Shown: positions 5,465-11,378, counted from the stretch's first letter. The stretch: DNA of 11,378 bases from Patescibacteria group bacterium (GCA_018901715.1 JAHIEL010000082.1:1-11378), one strand, 5' to 3'. Notes: a model not told the origin generated them from the sequence alone. Translations and numbers: made by a program.

Positions 5465-6742
5465 ATGGCAGAGAAATTTATCATAAACGGAGGCAAGGTG
5501 CTAAAGGGAGAAATAGAAGCAAGGGGTGCAAAAAATGCTGCTTTTCCTATTTTAGCAGCCACTCTTTTGACTGATGAAGCTTGTATCATAGACAATATTC
5601 CTTTAATCAAGGATATTTTTAATTTTATTGAGATATTAAAAACTCTTGGGAAAAAAGTTGATTGGCTTGAAGAAAGGAAGATACGGATTGAAGGCAAGTT
5701 AAAAGAGCCAAATAAAGAAACAGAAGAATTGATTAAAAAATTGAGGGGTTCAGTTTTGCTTTTGGGTCCAATTTTGGCGCGACTTAAAAAATTCAATCTG
5801 CCACAGCCGGGCGGTTGTTTAATAGGGGCAAGGCCTATTTCCACTCATCTTGATGCTTTTAAACAATTGGGCGTAGGAATAGAAGTGAAAGTTAATAAAG
5901 ATAGGGAATACTTTGAATTAGAACTTAAAGATAAACCAAAAAATAAAGTTATTTTAAATGAGTTCAGCGTTACTGCTACTGAAAATGTATTGCTATTTGC
6001 CAGTTTTTTTGATGAGCAGACAGAAATAAAAATTGCCGACTGCGATTATGAGATTCATGATCTTGTAAAATTTTTAACTAAAATGGGTGCAAAGATTACA
6101 GGAATTGATTCCCGCGCATTTTCAATAAAAGGAAGTTCTAAGTTAAAGGGAGCAGAGCACAAGATAATGAATGACCCGATTGAAGCAGGCACTTTTATAT
6201 TGATGGCTGCAGCCACTAAGAGTGAATTAATAGTAAAAAATGTTGAGGTTTCATATTTAGAACTTGTTTTAAAGCGATTGAATGACTTTGGTTTACCAAT
6301 AGAGATAATTGATGAGACCACAGTGAAAATAAAACCATGGGCAGTTTTGAAAATGGAAAAAGTTCAGGCCCTGCCATATCCGGGTATTGCGACTGACCTT
6401 TTGCCTTTGTTTGGAGTTTTAGCTACCCAAACAGAAGGAACAACTCTAATTCATGACCCGTTATATGAGGGTCGGTTGCGTTATTTGAATGAATTAAACA
6501 AGATGGGAGCGCAGATTATTTTTGCTGACCCGCATAGAGCAATCATTAATGGCCCAACAGAATTAAGAGGAGTTAGCGTTGACACTCCTGACTTAAGGGG
6601 CGGAGCATCTTTAATCGTTGGCGCATTATTAGCAAGAGGGGAGACAATAATTAATAATATTGAACAGATTGATAGGGGTTATGAAAAAATAGAAGAACGA
6701 TTGCAAAAGATAGGAGCGGATATTAGGCGAGAATTAACCTAA
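5465..6742 (+). CDS. murA: UDP-N-acetylglucosamine 1-carboxyvinyltransferase
   Basis: MurA transfers enolpyruvate from phosphoenolpyruvate to UDP-GlcNAc, the first committed cytoplasmic step of peptidoglycan synthesis. The 425-residue length fits the family. Key residues are visible: the substrate-binding Lys in RGAKNAAFPILAATLL (K23), the catalytic-loop cysteine in QPGGCLIGARP (C118, equivalent to E. coli C115) with R123, the catalytic Asp in YPGIATDLLPLFG, and the C-terminal DLRGGASLIVGALLARG and IDRGYEKIEERL blocks. A Cys rather than Asp in the active loop predicts sensitivity to fosfomycin, from family knowledge. The ATG at 5465 follows an AT-only stretch with no Shine-Dalgarno. The gene stands alone, flanked by palindromic spacers, with mreB downstream. 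Confidence 0.97.
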   Translation: MAEKFIINGGKVLKGEIEARGAKNAAFPILAATLLTDEACIIDNIPLIKDIFNFIEILKTLGKKVDWLEERKIRIEGKLKEPNKETEELIKKLRGSVLLLGPILARLKKFNLPQPGGCLIGARPISTHLDAFKQLGVGIEVKVNKDREYFELELKDKPKNKVILNEFSVTATENVLLFASFFDEQTEIKIADCDYEIHDLVKFLTKMGAKITGIDSRAFSIKGSSKLKGAEHKIMNDPIEAGTFILMAAATKSELIVKNVEVSYLELVLKRLNDFGLPIEIIDETTVKIKPWAVLKMEKVQALPYPGIATDLLPLFGVLATQTEGTTLIHDPLYEGRLRYLNELNKMGAQIIFADPHRAIINGPTELRGVSVDTPDLRGGASLIVGALLARGETIINNIEQIDRGYEKIEERLQKIGADIRRELT

Positions 6743-6747
6743 TTATT

Positions 6748-6854
6748 CTAATGACAAATTAACGAGGCAAATCCACGAGGCAAATCCACGAGGCCCGTCC
6801 TCGTTGATGAGGACGGGTCTCATAAGATTTGCCTCATAAGAAATTTGTCATTAG
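6748..6854. repeat. 107-bp palindrome with 13-bp tandem triplication between murA and mreB
   Basis: The outer arms CTAATGACAAATT (6748-6760) and AATTTGTCATTAG (6842-6854) pair perfectly. The core GAGGCCCGTCCTC (6790-6802) pairs with 6809-6821 with one G-T pair around a 6-base loop. GATTTGCCTC (6826-6835) pairs with GAGGCAAATC, which occurs twice in the left arm. The left arm is three consecutive 13-mers: ACGAGGCAAATCC at 6762 and again at 6775, then the variant ACGAGGCCCGTCC at 6788. It starts 5 bp after the murA stop but has no T-tract, so terminator function is uncertain. Confidence 0.85.
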
Positions 6855-6893
6855 ACATTCATTAGAGCAATTATTAGAATAATTTTTTAAGTT

Positions 6894-7901
6894 ATGTTTA
6901 TCACAAAAATTGGAATTGATCTTGGGACTTGCAACTCGCTGGTCTTTATCCCTAAAAAAGGGGTTGTTTTGAATGAGCCATCAGTTGTTGCTATAGCTCC
7001 TGATGAAAATCAGATTTTAGCAGTAGGCAAGGCGGCAAAAGAAATGATAGGAAGAACTCCAGAGAACATAGTTGTTTATAGGCCGATGAAAGATGGGGTG
7101 ATTGCGGATTTCAGGGTTACTCAAGCAATGCTCAAGTATTTTATAACTGCTGTGAAACCGAGATTTCAGTTTTTAAAACCTGAACTTATAATTTCTGTTC
7201 CTGCTGGGATTACTTCTACTGAAAAGCGAGCAGTGATTGAGGCAGCCACTTTAGCTGGAGCTAAAAATGCTTATATTGCCAAAGAGCCAATTTTGGCTGC
7301 TATTGGAGCAGGCATACCAATTCACACTTGTTCAGGCCATATGATAGTGAATATCGGAGGAGGCACAACAGAGGTAGCTGTTATTTCTCTTGGAGGTATT
7401 GTTACATTTAATTCTATTAGAGTTGCTGGAGACAAAATGAATACAGCAGTGAGTGACTATATAAGAAAAAGGCATAATTTGGCAGTAGGGGAGCAGACAG
7501 CAGAAGAAGTAAAAATAAAAATAGGCACAGCTGTTCTGGAGAAAAAGGAAAGAATAATTGAAATAAGGGGCAGAGATTTAATGTCTGGTATGCCTAAGAG
7601 TGTTAAAATAACTTCCAATGAGGTGAGTCAGGCAATTGAAGATGTTTTAGCTGACATTGTTCAAGGAGTTAAAGCGGTTTTGAGGGATACTCCGCCGGAA
7701 TTGGCTTCAGATATTATGGATAAAGGAATGATAATTTCAGGCGGTGGCGCTTTGCTTAGAAATTTGGATCAACTAATTGCTAAAGCAACTGGTGTACCCT
7801 GTTTTTTGGCAGATGATGCGTTTTTCTGCGTTGCCAAAGGAACAGGCGCGGTGCTTGAAAATCTTGAGGCATACAAAAAAAGCGTGATGTCCAAAAAATA
7901 A
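6894..7901 (+). CDS. mreB: Rod-shape-determining actin homologue MreB
   Basis: MreB forms ATP-dependent filaments at the inner membrane that guide cell-wall synthesis. Actin-fold motifs in order: phosphate-1 GIDLGTCNSLVF (residues 7-18), the EPILAAIGAG helix with the likely catalytic E131, phosphate-2 VNIGGGTTEVAVISLGG (152-168), VAGDKMNTAV (178-186), and the adenosine motif IISGGGALLRNLDQL (280-294). Length is 335 residues, normal for MreB. Two positions differ from the usual consensus: phosphate-2 normally reads VDIGGGTTE but has Asn153 here, and GDKMDEAI-type sequence is GDKMNTAV. A weak -10-like TAGAAT (6875-6880) lies 13 bases before the ATG, without a clear -35. No mreC or mreD follows; holB overlaps the stop by 1 base. 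Confidence 0.97.
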   Translation: MFITKIGIDLGTCNSLVFIPKKGVVLNEPSVVAIAPDENQILAVGKAAKEMIGRTPENIVVYRPMKDGVIADFRVTQAMLKYFITAVKPRFQFLKPELIISVPAGITSTEKRAVIEAATLAGAKNAYIAKEPILAAIGAGIPIHTCSGHMIVNIGGGTTEVAVISLGGIVTFNSIRVAGDKMNTAVSDYIRKRHNLAVGEQTAEEVKIKIGTAVLEKKERIIEIRGRDLMSGMPKSVKITSNEVSQAIEDVLADIVQGVKAVLRDTPPELASDIMDKGMIISGGGALLRNLDQLIAKATGVPCFLADDAFFCVAKGTGAVLENLEAYKKSVMSKK

Positions 7902-8794
7902 TGGAAATTATCGGCCACAAAAGACAATCACAATATTTAAAGCAGAGTGCAGAAAATAATAGATTAGCTCATGCTTATTTATTTTATGGTCCTTCTAAGA
8001 TAGGCAAGAGAACTTTCGCGATTGAATTTGCTAAGTCATTACAAAAGCCGGAAGAAAGATTAGCTAATTTTTCTATGCTTGAGCCGATTAAGGGGGAAGA
8101 AGAAGATAATAAAAGAGAAAGCATTCATATACTTCAAATCAGAGAGCTTAAATCAAAATTATCGCTTTCCAGCGCTTCTGATGGTTATAAAATTGCAATT
8201 ATAGACAACGCACAGGCAATGACTTTTGACGCACAAGGGGCAATGCTTAAATTATTAGAAGAACCAAAAGGCAAGAGCTTGATTATTCTGATTGCTGAAC
8301 TTAAGGACCAGCTTTTATCAACCATAACTTCTCGGTGTCAGCTTATCAGGTTTTCTACTTTATCAAAACAGGATATTGGGCAGTTCCTTGATTCAAAAGA
8401 TTTAGATGATTCAGACAAAAAAATGGCTCTTTGGCTTTCTTTTGGCAAGATGGGGCGGGTGATTGATTATTTGGACAAAAAAGAAGAAAGAGCAATTCAA
8501 AAGAATAAGATAAAAGAGATAAGAGAGTTGATTGGAGCTCCGATTTACGAGAAATTTGCTTTAGCAGAAAAACTTTCAAAGAATAGAAATGAATTATTGC
8601 CTTCGCTTGAGGTTTGGCTACATTATTTTAGAGAGGTTTTGTTAAAGAAATTAAAAAAGGAAAAAATAAAAAAAGAATATTCTTTTAATGATTTAAAAGA
8701 GATTATTAATGCTGTTGAAAGGACAAAATATGTTTTAACCCAAACCAATGTCAATCCAAGATTAGCTTTAGAAAATCTATTATTAAAAATTTAA
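7901..8794 (+). CDS. holB: DNA polymerase III clamp-loader subunit delta' (zinc module absent)
   Basis: An AAA+ clamp-loader subunit. Residues 21-50 (RLAHAYLFYGPSKIGKRTFA onward) hold the Walker A-like GPSKIGKR. IAIIDNAQAM (98-107) replaces a functional Walker B, lacking the catalytic acidic pair. QGAMLKLLEEP and TSRCQLIRF (SRC motif, residues 144-146) are standard for delta'/DnaX. The degenerate Walker B and the 297-residue length favour delta' over DnaX. The four-cysteine zinc module that normally follows Walker A is missing: residues 49-76 have no cysteine. Delta' helps load the sliding clamp on DNA. The ATG overlaps the mreB stop (TAATG), so the two are probably translationally coupled. 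A DnaX-like paralogue cannot be fully excluded. Confidence 0.9.
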   Translation: MEIIGHKRQSQYLKQSAENNRLAHAYLFYGPSKIGKRTFAIEFAKSLQKPEERLANFSMLEPIKGEEEDNKRESIHILQIRELKSKLSLSSASDGYKIAIIDNAQAMTFDAQGAMLKLLEEPKGKSLIILIAELKDQLLSTITSRCQLIRFSTLSKQDIGQFLDSKDLDDSDKKMALWLSFGKMGRVIDYLDKKEERAIQKNKIKEIRELIGAPIYEKFALAEKLSKNRNELLPSLEVWLHYFREVLLKKLKKEKIKKEYSFNDLKEIINAVERTKYVLTQTNVNPRLALENLLLKI

Positions 8795-8800
8795 ATATGT

Positions 8801-8925
8801 GTGTAGGTGTTTGACATCTACACGAAACATTAATTTTTGAAGATATGAAAAATATATTTGCCTACATTTTGATTGTAATAGTGATTATCGCGGCTGGAGG
8901 CATATCGGTCTGGCAATTTTGGCCG
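8801..8925 (+). repeat. Repeat block A, copy 1: hairpin, leader and anchor-coding start
   Basis: It begins with a hairpin (GTGTAGGTGT, loop TTG, ACATCTACAC at 8801-8823; one G-T pair). From 8814 to 8925 it matches 10382-10493 without gaps: I count 10 differences in 112 bases, mostly transitions. The match covers the leader, the ATG and 27 codons of the anchor, then ends abruptly after Phe-Trp-Pro. The leader carries CGAAACATTAATTTTTGAA. Confidence 0.9.
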
Positions 8926-9627
8926 GGAGGAAAAATCATTGAGAACGGATCAATACAGAAAGATGATAGCCAAAATGATGTTGGGGAAATTTCATCTGGG
9001 AAAATAGAATTAGAAAATTGCATTCAGGTGGCATCTTGGGAAGATTACTATGACAAGAAGGGGCTATCAAAAGAAGTGTTAGAAATAATCCCTGAGCTAA
9101 ATTGGGTTAATATCCCAATCAATATTCCCGATAACTTAGAAATTAATCTTGTTGGAGATGTCAAGATATACCGTTTTCCCATAGCAACTGCGGGCGGGGA
9201 TATTTTATCAAAAATCATAATTGTCCATAATGGCAACTATTGCGAAGCCACAGCAACCAATCTTCAAAAGCTTTTTGCGCCCATTGAGAGAGATAGTGTG
9301 GTTGAATATATGGAATTTTGCAAAGTGACTTTAGGGACAAGTCTTTACGCTGACACAAATATAATATTAGAGAAAAAAGATTATGACCAAATAAGATTTT
9401 TGCTCGAGTGGGACACCTGTCCGAAGATTACTGAAGAGAAAAAAGAGATCACTAGGATTATCGAAGAAAAAGAGAATGAATATATTATTAATTGGGTAGA
9501 GTGTAGTCCCTTGATACAAGCAGGCTGTTACGAAACAAAATTTTCAGTATCTAAAAACGGTTTAATCAAAGTATTAGAGGACGGAAAAGCTTTCATTGAT
9601 TGTGGTGGTTATGGAATACAGTTTTAA
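8845..9627 (+). CDS. Single-pass membrane protein with cysteine-rich outer domain, unknown function
   Basis: I do not recognise this 260-residue protein. Residues 4-26 form one transmembrane helix (IFAYILIVIVIIAAGGISVW) with no lipobox cysteine and no strong cleavage site, so it probably stays anchored with the rest outside. The outer part has seven cysteines (59, 133, 159, 192, 220, 228, 253), suggesting disulfides, and an acidic Lys/Glu-rich stretch near 197-212. The first 27 residues are nearly the same as those of the gene at 10413, while the remainder is unrelated by eye. The shared leader and start position in both genes support the ATG at 8845. It follows holB after 50 bp, which contain the hairpin repeat. 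Confidence 0.85.
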   Translation: MKNIFAYILIVIVIIAAGGISVWQFWPGGKIIENGSIQKDDSQNDVGEISSGKIELENCIQVASWEDYYDKKGLSKEVLEIIPELNWVNIPINIPDNLEINLVGDVKIYRFPIATAGGDILSKIIIVHNGNYCEATATNLQKLFAPIERDSVVEYMEFCKVTLGTSLYADTNIILEKKDYDQIRFLLEWDTCPKITEEKKEITRIIEEKENEYIINWVECSPLIQAGCYETKFSVSKNGLIKVLEDGKAFIDCGGYGIQF

Positions 9628-9630
9628 TTC

Positions 9631-9717
9631 TGTAGATGTTCTGTAGATGTTTGACATCTACACCATCCACACGAAAACACTTAATTTATTAGATTAATTA
9701 TGTACAAACAAAGTATT
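9631..9717 (+). repeat. Repeat block B, copy 1: hairpin plus duplicated frr leader
   Basis: An 11-bp unit, TGTAGATGTT followed by C or T, occurs twice in tandem (9631-9641 and 9642-9652). The second copy forms a hairpin with ACATCTACA (9-bp arms, loop TTG, 9642-9662). Bases 9669-9717 then match 10871-10919 with only two differences in 49. The match includes the region upstream of frr and the first six frr codons. Confidence 0.9.
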
Positions 9718-9726
9718 TATGGGTAA
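9700..9726 (+). pseudogene. Remnant of the frr 5' end (six codons)
   Basis: The ATG at 9700 reads Met-Tyr-Lys-Gln-Ser-Ile exactly as frr does at 10902, then leaves frr similarity and stops after Tyr-Gly. It overlaps the first codons of the NYN gene in another frame. It is best explained as the residue of a duplication of the frr start. It could still be translated as an 8-codon upstream ORF that affects the NYN gene. Confidence 0.7.
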
Positions 9727-10246
9727 GCCAAAAGTTAAAGTTTATATTGATGGAGCGAATATTTTTTATACGCAAAAGAAGTTGGGCTGGTCAATTGACT
9801 GGAAAAAGATGAGAAATTACATTGAAGCGGATAGAGAAGTTATTGAATGGAGATATTATGTTGGAACCAAGAAGGACGACGAGAAGATGCAGAAATATCT
9901 GAGATATTTAGATGCGATAGGTTTTAATTTATTTACTAAAATTTTAAAAAAGATTAGGATTTATAATAACGACATTCATTCTAACCCTTACAAAACAAAT
10001 TTTATTTATAAAGCTAATTTTGATGTTGAGATGACCACTGATATTCTTTTAGATAAAACGAAAACAGATGAAGCCATAATTTTTACTGGCGATAGTGATT
10101 TCCGTTATCTCATTAGGAAGCTGAAAGATGTCGGCAAAAAAGTAGCGATATTTTCTTCTAGGAAAACGATTTCTTGGGAGCTAAAATTAGAGGCGTCAGA
10201 AGTTATTTATTTAGAGGATATTAAGGAGCATATAGCGCGAGAATAA
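9719..10246 (+). CDS. NYN-domain (LabA/DUF88-like) putative ribonuclease
   Basis: A 175-residue protein made of a single NYN (PIN-like) domain. The acidic positions of the family are visible: VYIDGANIFY (D11, N14), ANFDVEMTTDILLD (D102, D108) and IFTGDSDFRYLI (D125, D127), followed by GKKVAIFSSR and a final strand ending EVIYLED. NYN proteins are metal-dependent RNases or RNA-processing factors in the cases studied; substrate and role here are unknown. It is cytoplasmic, with no signal peptide. The ATG at 9719 sits two bases after the end of the duplicated frr start, with no Shine-Dalgarno. A hairpin terminator follows. Flanking direct repeats suggest that it arrived as part of a cassette or duplication. 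Confidence 0.9.
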   Translation: MGKPKVKVYIDGANIFYTQKKLGWSIDWKKMRNYIEADREVIEWRYYVGTKKDDEKMQKYLRYLDAIGFNLFTKILKKIRIYNNDIHSNPYKTNFIYKANFDVEMTTDILLDKTKTDEAIIFTGDSDFRYLIRKLKDVGKKVAIFSSRKTISWELKLEASEVIYLEDIKEHIARE

Positions 10247-10251
10247 AAAAC

Positions 10252-10273
10252 CCGTCTCGGCAAGCCGAGACGG
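10252..10273. terminator. Hairpin terminator after the NYN gene
   Basis: A perfect 9-bp GC-rich stem, CCGTCTCGG with CCGAGACGG, loop CAAG, starting 5 bases after the NYN stop. On the plus strand it is followed by TTCTGTT, a weak T-tract. On the minus strand, GGGTTTTTT follows, a better one, although no minus-strand gene lies to its right in this window. The rest of this 166-bp gap is AT-rich up to the next hairpin repeat at 10359. Confidence 0.6.
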
Positions 10274-10358
10274 TTCTGTTAAACTATTAATAGTATAGCA
10301 AGGCAGGATTCTTTGTCAATAGAAGTGGTGTGGAAAACAAAAATTTAAATTAATATCC

Positions 10359-10493
10359 GTAGATGTTTGACATCTACACGAACATCTACACGAAACATTA
10401 ATTTTTGAAAATATGAAAAATATATTTGCCTACATTTTAATTATAATAGTAGTTATCACTGCTGGGGGGATATCGGTCTGGCAGTTTTGGCCG
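10359..10493 (+). repeat. Repeat block A, copy 2: hairpin, leader and anchor-coding start
   Basis: The hairpin GTAGATGTTTGACATCTAC (10359-10377, 8-bp arms, loop TTG) is followed by a 12-bp tandem repeat of ACATCTACACGA (10370-10381 and 10382-10393). From 10382 to 10493 the sequence matches 8814-8925 without gaps, covering the leader and the anchor-coding start of the next gene. Confidence 0.9.
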
Positions 10494-10841
10494 AGCATAT
10501 CGTCGCCGACAGTTACGCCGAGTCCTTCATTTACGATAGATGAGACCGCAAATCCGGTAGCCGATTATCTCAAGGGTGCAGAATTACAATGTGAAGAGAT
10601 TCAAAGAGAGAATATAGCGGTTGCCTTTAATGATGTCCTAAATTTATCGGCAGAAGAGTTAAAAGAGAAAAGATACAAAGATTATACGGGGAAGGAAAAT
10701 CAGTGGGACTTGCCCACATTGATTTACAAGCATTTTGTTCCCGTGCCACCGGTGGTGCATTTGGGAGATGACTTTTTTAATGATGTTAAATTAGAGGAAG
10801 CACAGGAAGAGATTAGACAGATTCTTGAAAAACATTTTTAA
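10413..10841 (+). CDS. Small single-pass membrane protein sharing its anchor with the gene at 8845, unknown function
   Basis: A 142-residue protein I do not recognise. Residues 4-26 form a transmembrane helix that differs from that of the 8845 gene at only a few conservative positions, again with QFWP at the end. A Ser/Thr/Pro-rich linker follows (SISSPTVTPSPSF), then an acidic, mostly helical-looking domain (residues 45-142) with one cysteine and a proline-rich HFVPVPPVVHLGDDFF stretch. This domain is unrelated by eye to that of the first gene. Topology is probably N-in with the domain outside. The shared leader and start codon support the ATG at 10413. It lies between the NYN gene and frr, each separated by a hairpin repeat. 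Confidence 0.8.
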   Translation: MKNIFAYILIIIVVITAGGISVWQFWPSISSPTVTPSPSFTIDETANPVADYLKGAELQCEEIQRENIAVAFNDVLNLSAEELKEKRYKDYTGKENQWDLPTLIYKHFVPVPPVVHLGDDFFNDVKLEEAQEEIRQILEKHF

Positions 10842-10853
10842 CTAAATATAGCC

Positions 10854-10919
10854 GTAGATATTAAAAATCTACACGAAAACACTTAATTTGTTAGATTAAT
10901 TATGTATAAACAAAGTATT
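10854..10919 (+). repeat. Repeat block B, copy 2: degenerate hairpin and the native frr leader
   Basis: A weaker hairpin, GTAGAT (10854-10859) with ATCTAC (10867-10872), has lost the TTGACA loop sequence of the other copies. Bases 10871-10919 match 9669-9717 with two differences in 49. This copy runs without a break into intact frr and so is probably the original context. Confidence 0.88.
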
Positions 10920-11378
10920 GAGAAAATAAAGCCGGAGCTTAATAAAGTAATTGAGTTTTTTCAGAATGAAATGAAAAAAATTAGGTCAGGCAAGGCGAGT
11001 CCGACCTTGGTTGAAGATGTTGTGATTGATTGTTTTGGTTCTAAAATGGCATTAAAGCAGTTAGCTGCTATCTCCTGCCCAGAGCCAAGGCAAATTATTG
11101 TTCAGCCATGGAGCAAAGAGTATTTAGAACCCATTGAAAAGGCCTTGAGCAGAGAGGACTTAGGCAGTTCTCCTATTGTGGACGGCCAGCTCATAAGGAT
11201 TAATTTGCCGTCTTTAACTAGCGAATTCAGAGAAAAACTTTTAACACAGATCGGCAGGATTACCGAAGAAGCGCATCAGACAATGAGGAAATGGAGAGAC
11301 GAGGCGTGGAAAGAAATTCAAGAGAAAACAAGGACAGGCGAAATTTCAGAAGATGATAAATTTAAGGGCAAAGACGAG
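10902..11378 (+). CDS. frr: Ribosome recycling factor, C-terminus beyond the window
   Basis: Ribosome recycling factor (RRF) splits post-termination ribosomes together with EF-G. The first 159 codons are present of about 185 expected. Family blocks are IRSGKASPTLVEDVVIDCFG, then LKQLAAISCPEPRQIIVQPW, PIEKALSREDLG, LIRINLPSLTSEFREKL and, in domain I, TMRKWRDEAWKEIQ and TGEISEDDKF. The start at 10902 reads Met-Tyr-Lys-Gln-Ser-Ile, and its leader is duplicated before the NYN gene at 9700. There is no Shine-Dalgarno. frr often follows pyrH; here it follows the anchored-protein gene and a hairpin repeat. Confidence 0.97.
   Translation, partial: MYKQSIEKIKPELNKVIEFFQNEMKKIRSGKASPTLVEDVVIDCFGSKMALKQLAAISCPEPRQIIVQPWSKEYLEPIEKALSREDLGSSPIVDGQLIRINLPSLTSEFREKLLTQIGRITEEAHQTMRKWRDEAWKEIQEKTRTGEISEDDKFKGKDE

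Larger units (their letters stand above)
9669..10919 (+). other. Candidate cassette: NYN gene plus anchored protein between 49-bp direct repeats
   Basis: The two block-B copies (9669-9717 and 10871-10919) bracket about 1.15 kb holding the NYN gene, its terminator, block A copy 2 and the 142-residue membrane protein. Recombination between the repeats would leave one intact frr leader directly after the 8845 gene. No integrase or transposase is visible. Because block A copy 1 lies outside the bracket, the repeat order A-B-A-B also fits tandem duplication of an A-to-B unit followed by replacement of the copied genes. Confidence 0.45.

Noticed and set aside
7901..8794. DnaX (tau/gamma) instead of delta'
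   Set aside because: The Walker B acidic pair is missing (IIDNAQAM) and the protein is short without tau domains, which fits delta' better.
8811..8816. Perfect -35 hexamer TTGACA in the hairpin loop and right arm (also at 9651 and 10367)
   Set aside because: No acceptable -10 box lies 15-19 bases downstream in any copy, and the fourth copy lacks TTGACA. The hexamer is explained by the hairpin sequence itself.
9719..10246. Toxin-antitoxin pair formed by the NYN protein and a neighbour
   Set aside because: No small overlapping partner gene is present. The neighbours are membrane-anchored proteins separated by terminators and repeats, so nothing supports a toxin role.
8801..10872. CRISPR array made of the hairpin repeats
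   Set aside because: Only four copies, separated by whole genes rather than short uniform spacers; no cas genes.

Overview
The window is AT-rich bacterial DNA that looks chromosomal. It begins in the end of the alpha ribosomal operon (rpsM-rpsK-rpsD-rpoA-rplQ), continues through rplM-rpsI, and then crosses murA, mreB, holB and frr. Several traits point to a reduced-genome lineage of the Patescibacteria/CPR (Parcubacteria-like) type: ribosomal proteins of unusual length, an RNA polymerase alpha subunit with no C-terminal domain, almost no Shine-Dalgarno sequences, a PEGA-domain membrane protein, and GC-rich palindromes in AT-rich spacers. The lineage call is inference; the sequence shows no taxonomic marker directly.

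Layout. Bases 1-3746 on the plus strand encode ribosomal proteins S13 (3' end only), S11, S4, L17, L13 and S9, plus RNA polymerase alpha. Most of these genes lie 1-5 bases apart. The exceptions are two structured spacers, one before rpsK (194 bp) and one before rpoA (178 bp). A shared hairpin terminator at 3755-3787 separates rpsI from a convergent minus-strand gene for a membrane-anchored PEGA/beta-propeller-like protein (3786-5255). A divergent spacer with a long palindrome follows, then murA (peptidoglycan precursor synthesis), another long palindrome, and mreB overlapping holB (cell shape; clamp-loader delta').

Bases 8795-10919 are the unusual part. Four copies of a short hairpin resembling GTAGATGTTTGACATCTAC start four consecutive blocks. 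Blocks 1 and 3 share a 112-bp segment (about 91 percent identical by eye) carrying the leader and the first 27 codons of a membrane anchor, but the anchor is fused to unrelated domains in the two genes. Blocks 2 and 4 share a 49-bp segment carrying the frr leader and the first six frr codons. In block 4 this continues into real frr; in block 2 it breaks off and is followed by a NYN/LabA-type nuclease-like gene. The NYN gene and the second anchored gene are therefore bracketed by direct repeats overlapping the 5' end of frr. This could be a tandem duplication that diverged, or a cassette insertion that rebuilt the frr start.

No spacer without a gene exceeds 300 bases. I found no tRNA, rRNA, CRISPR array, transposase or integrase in the window.
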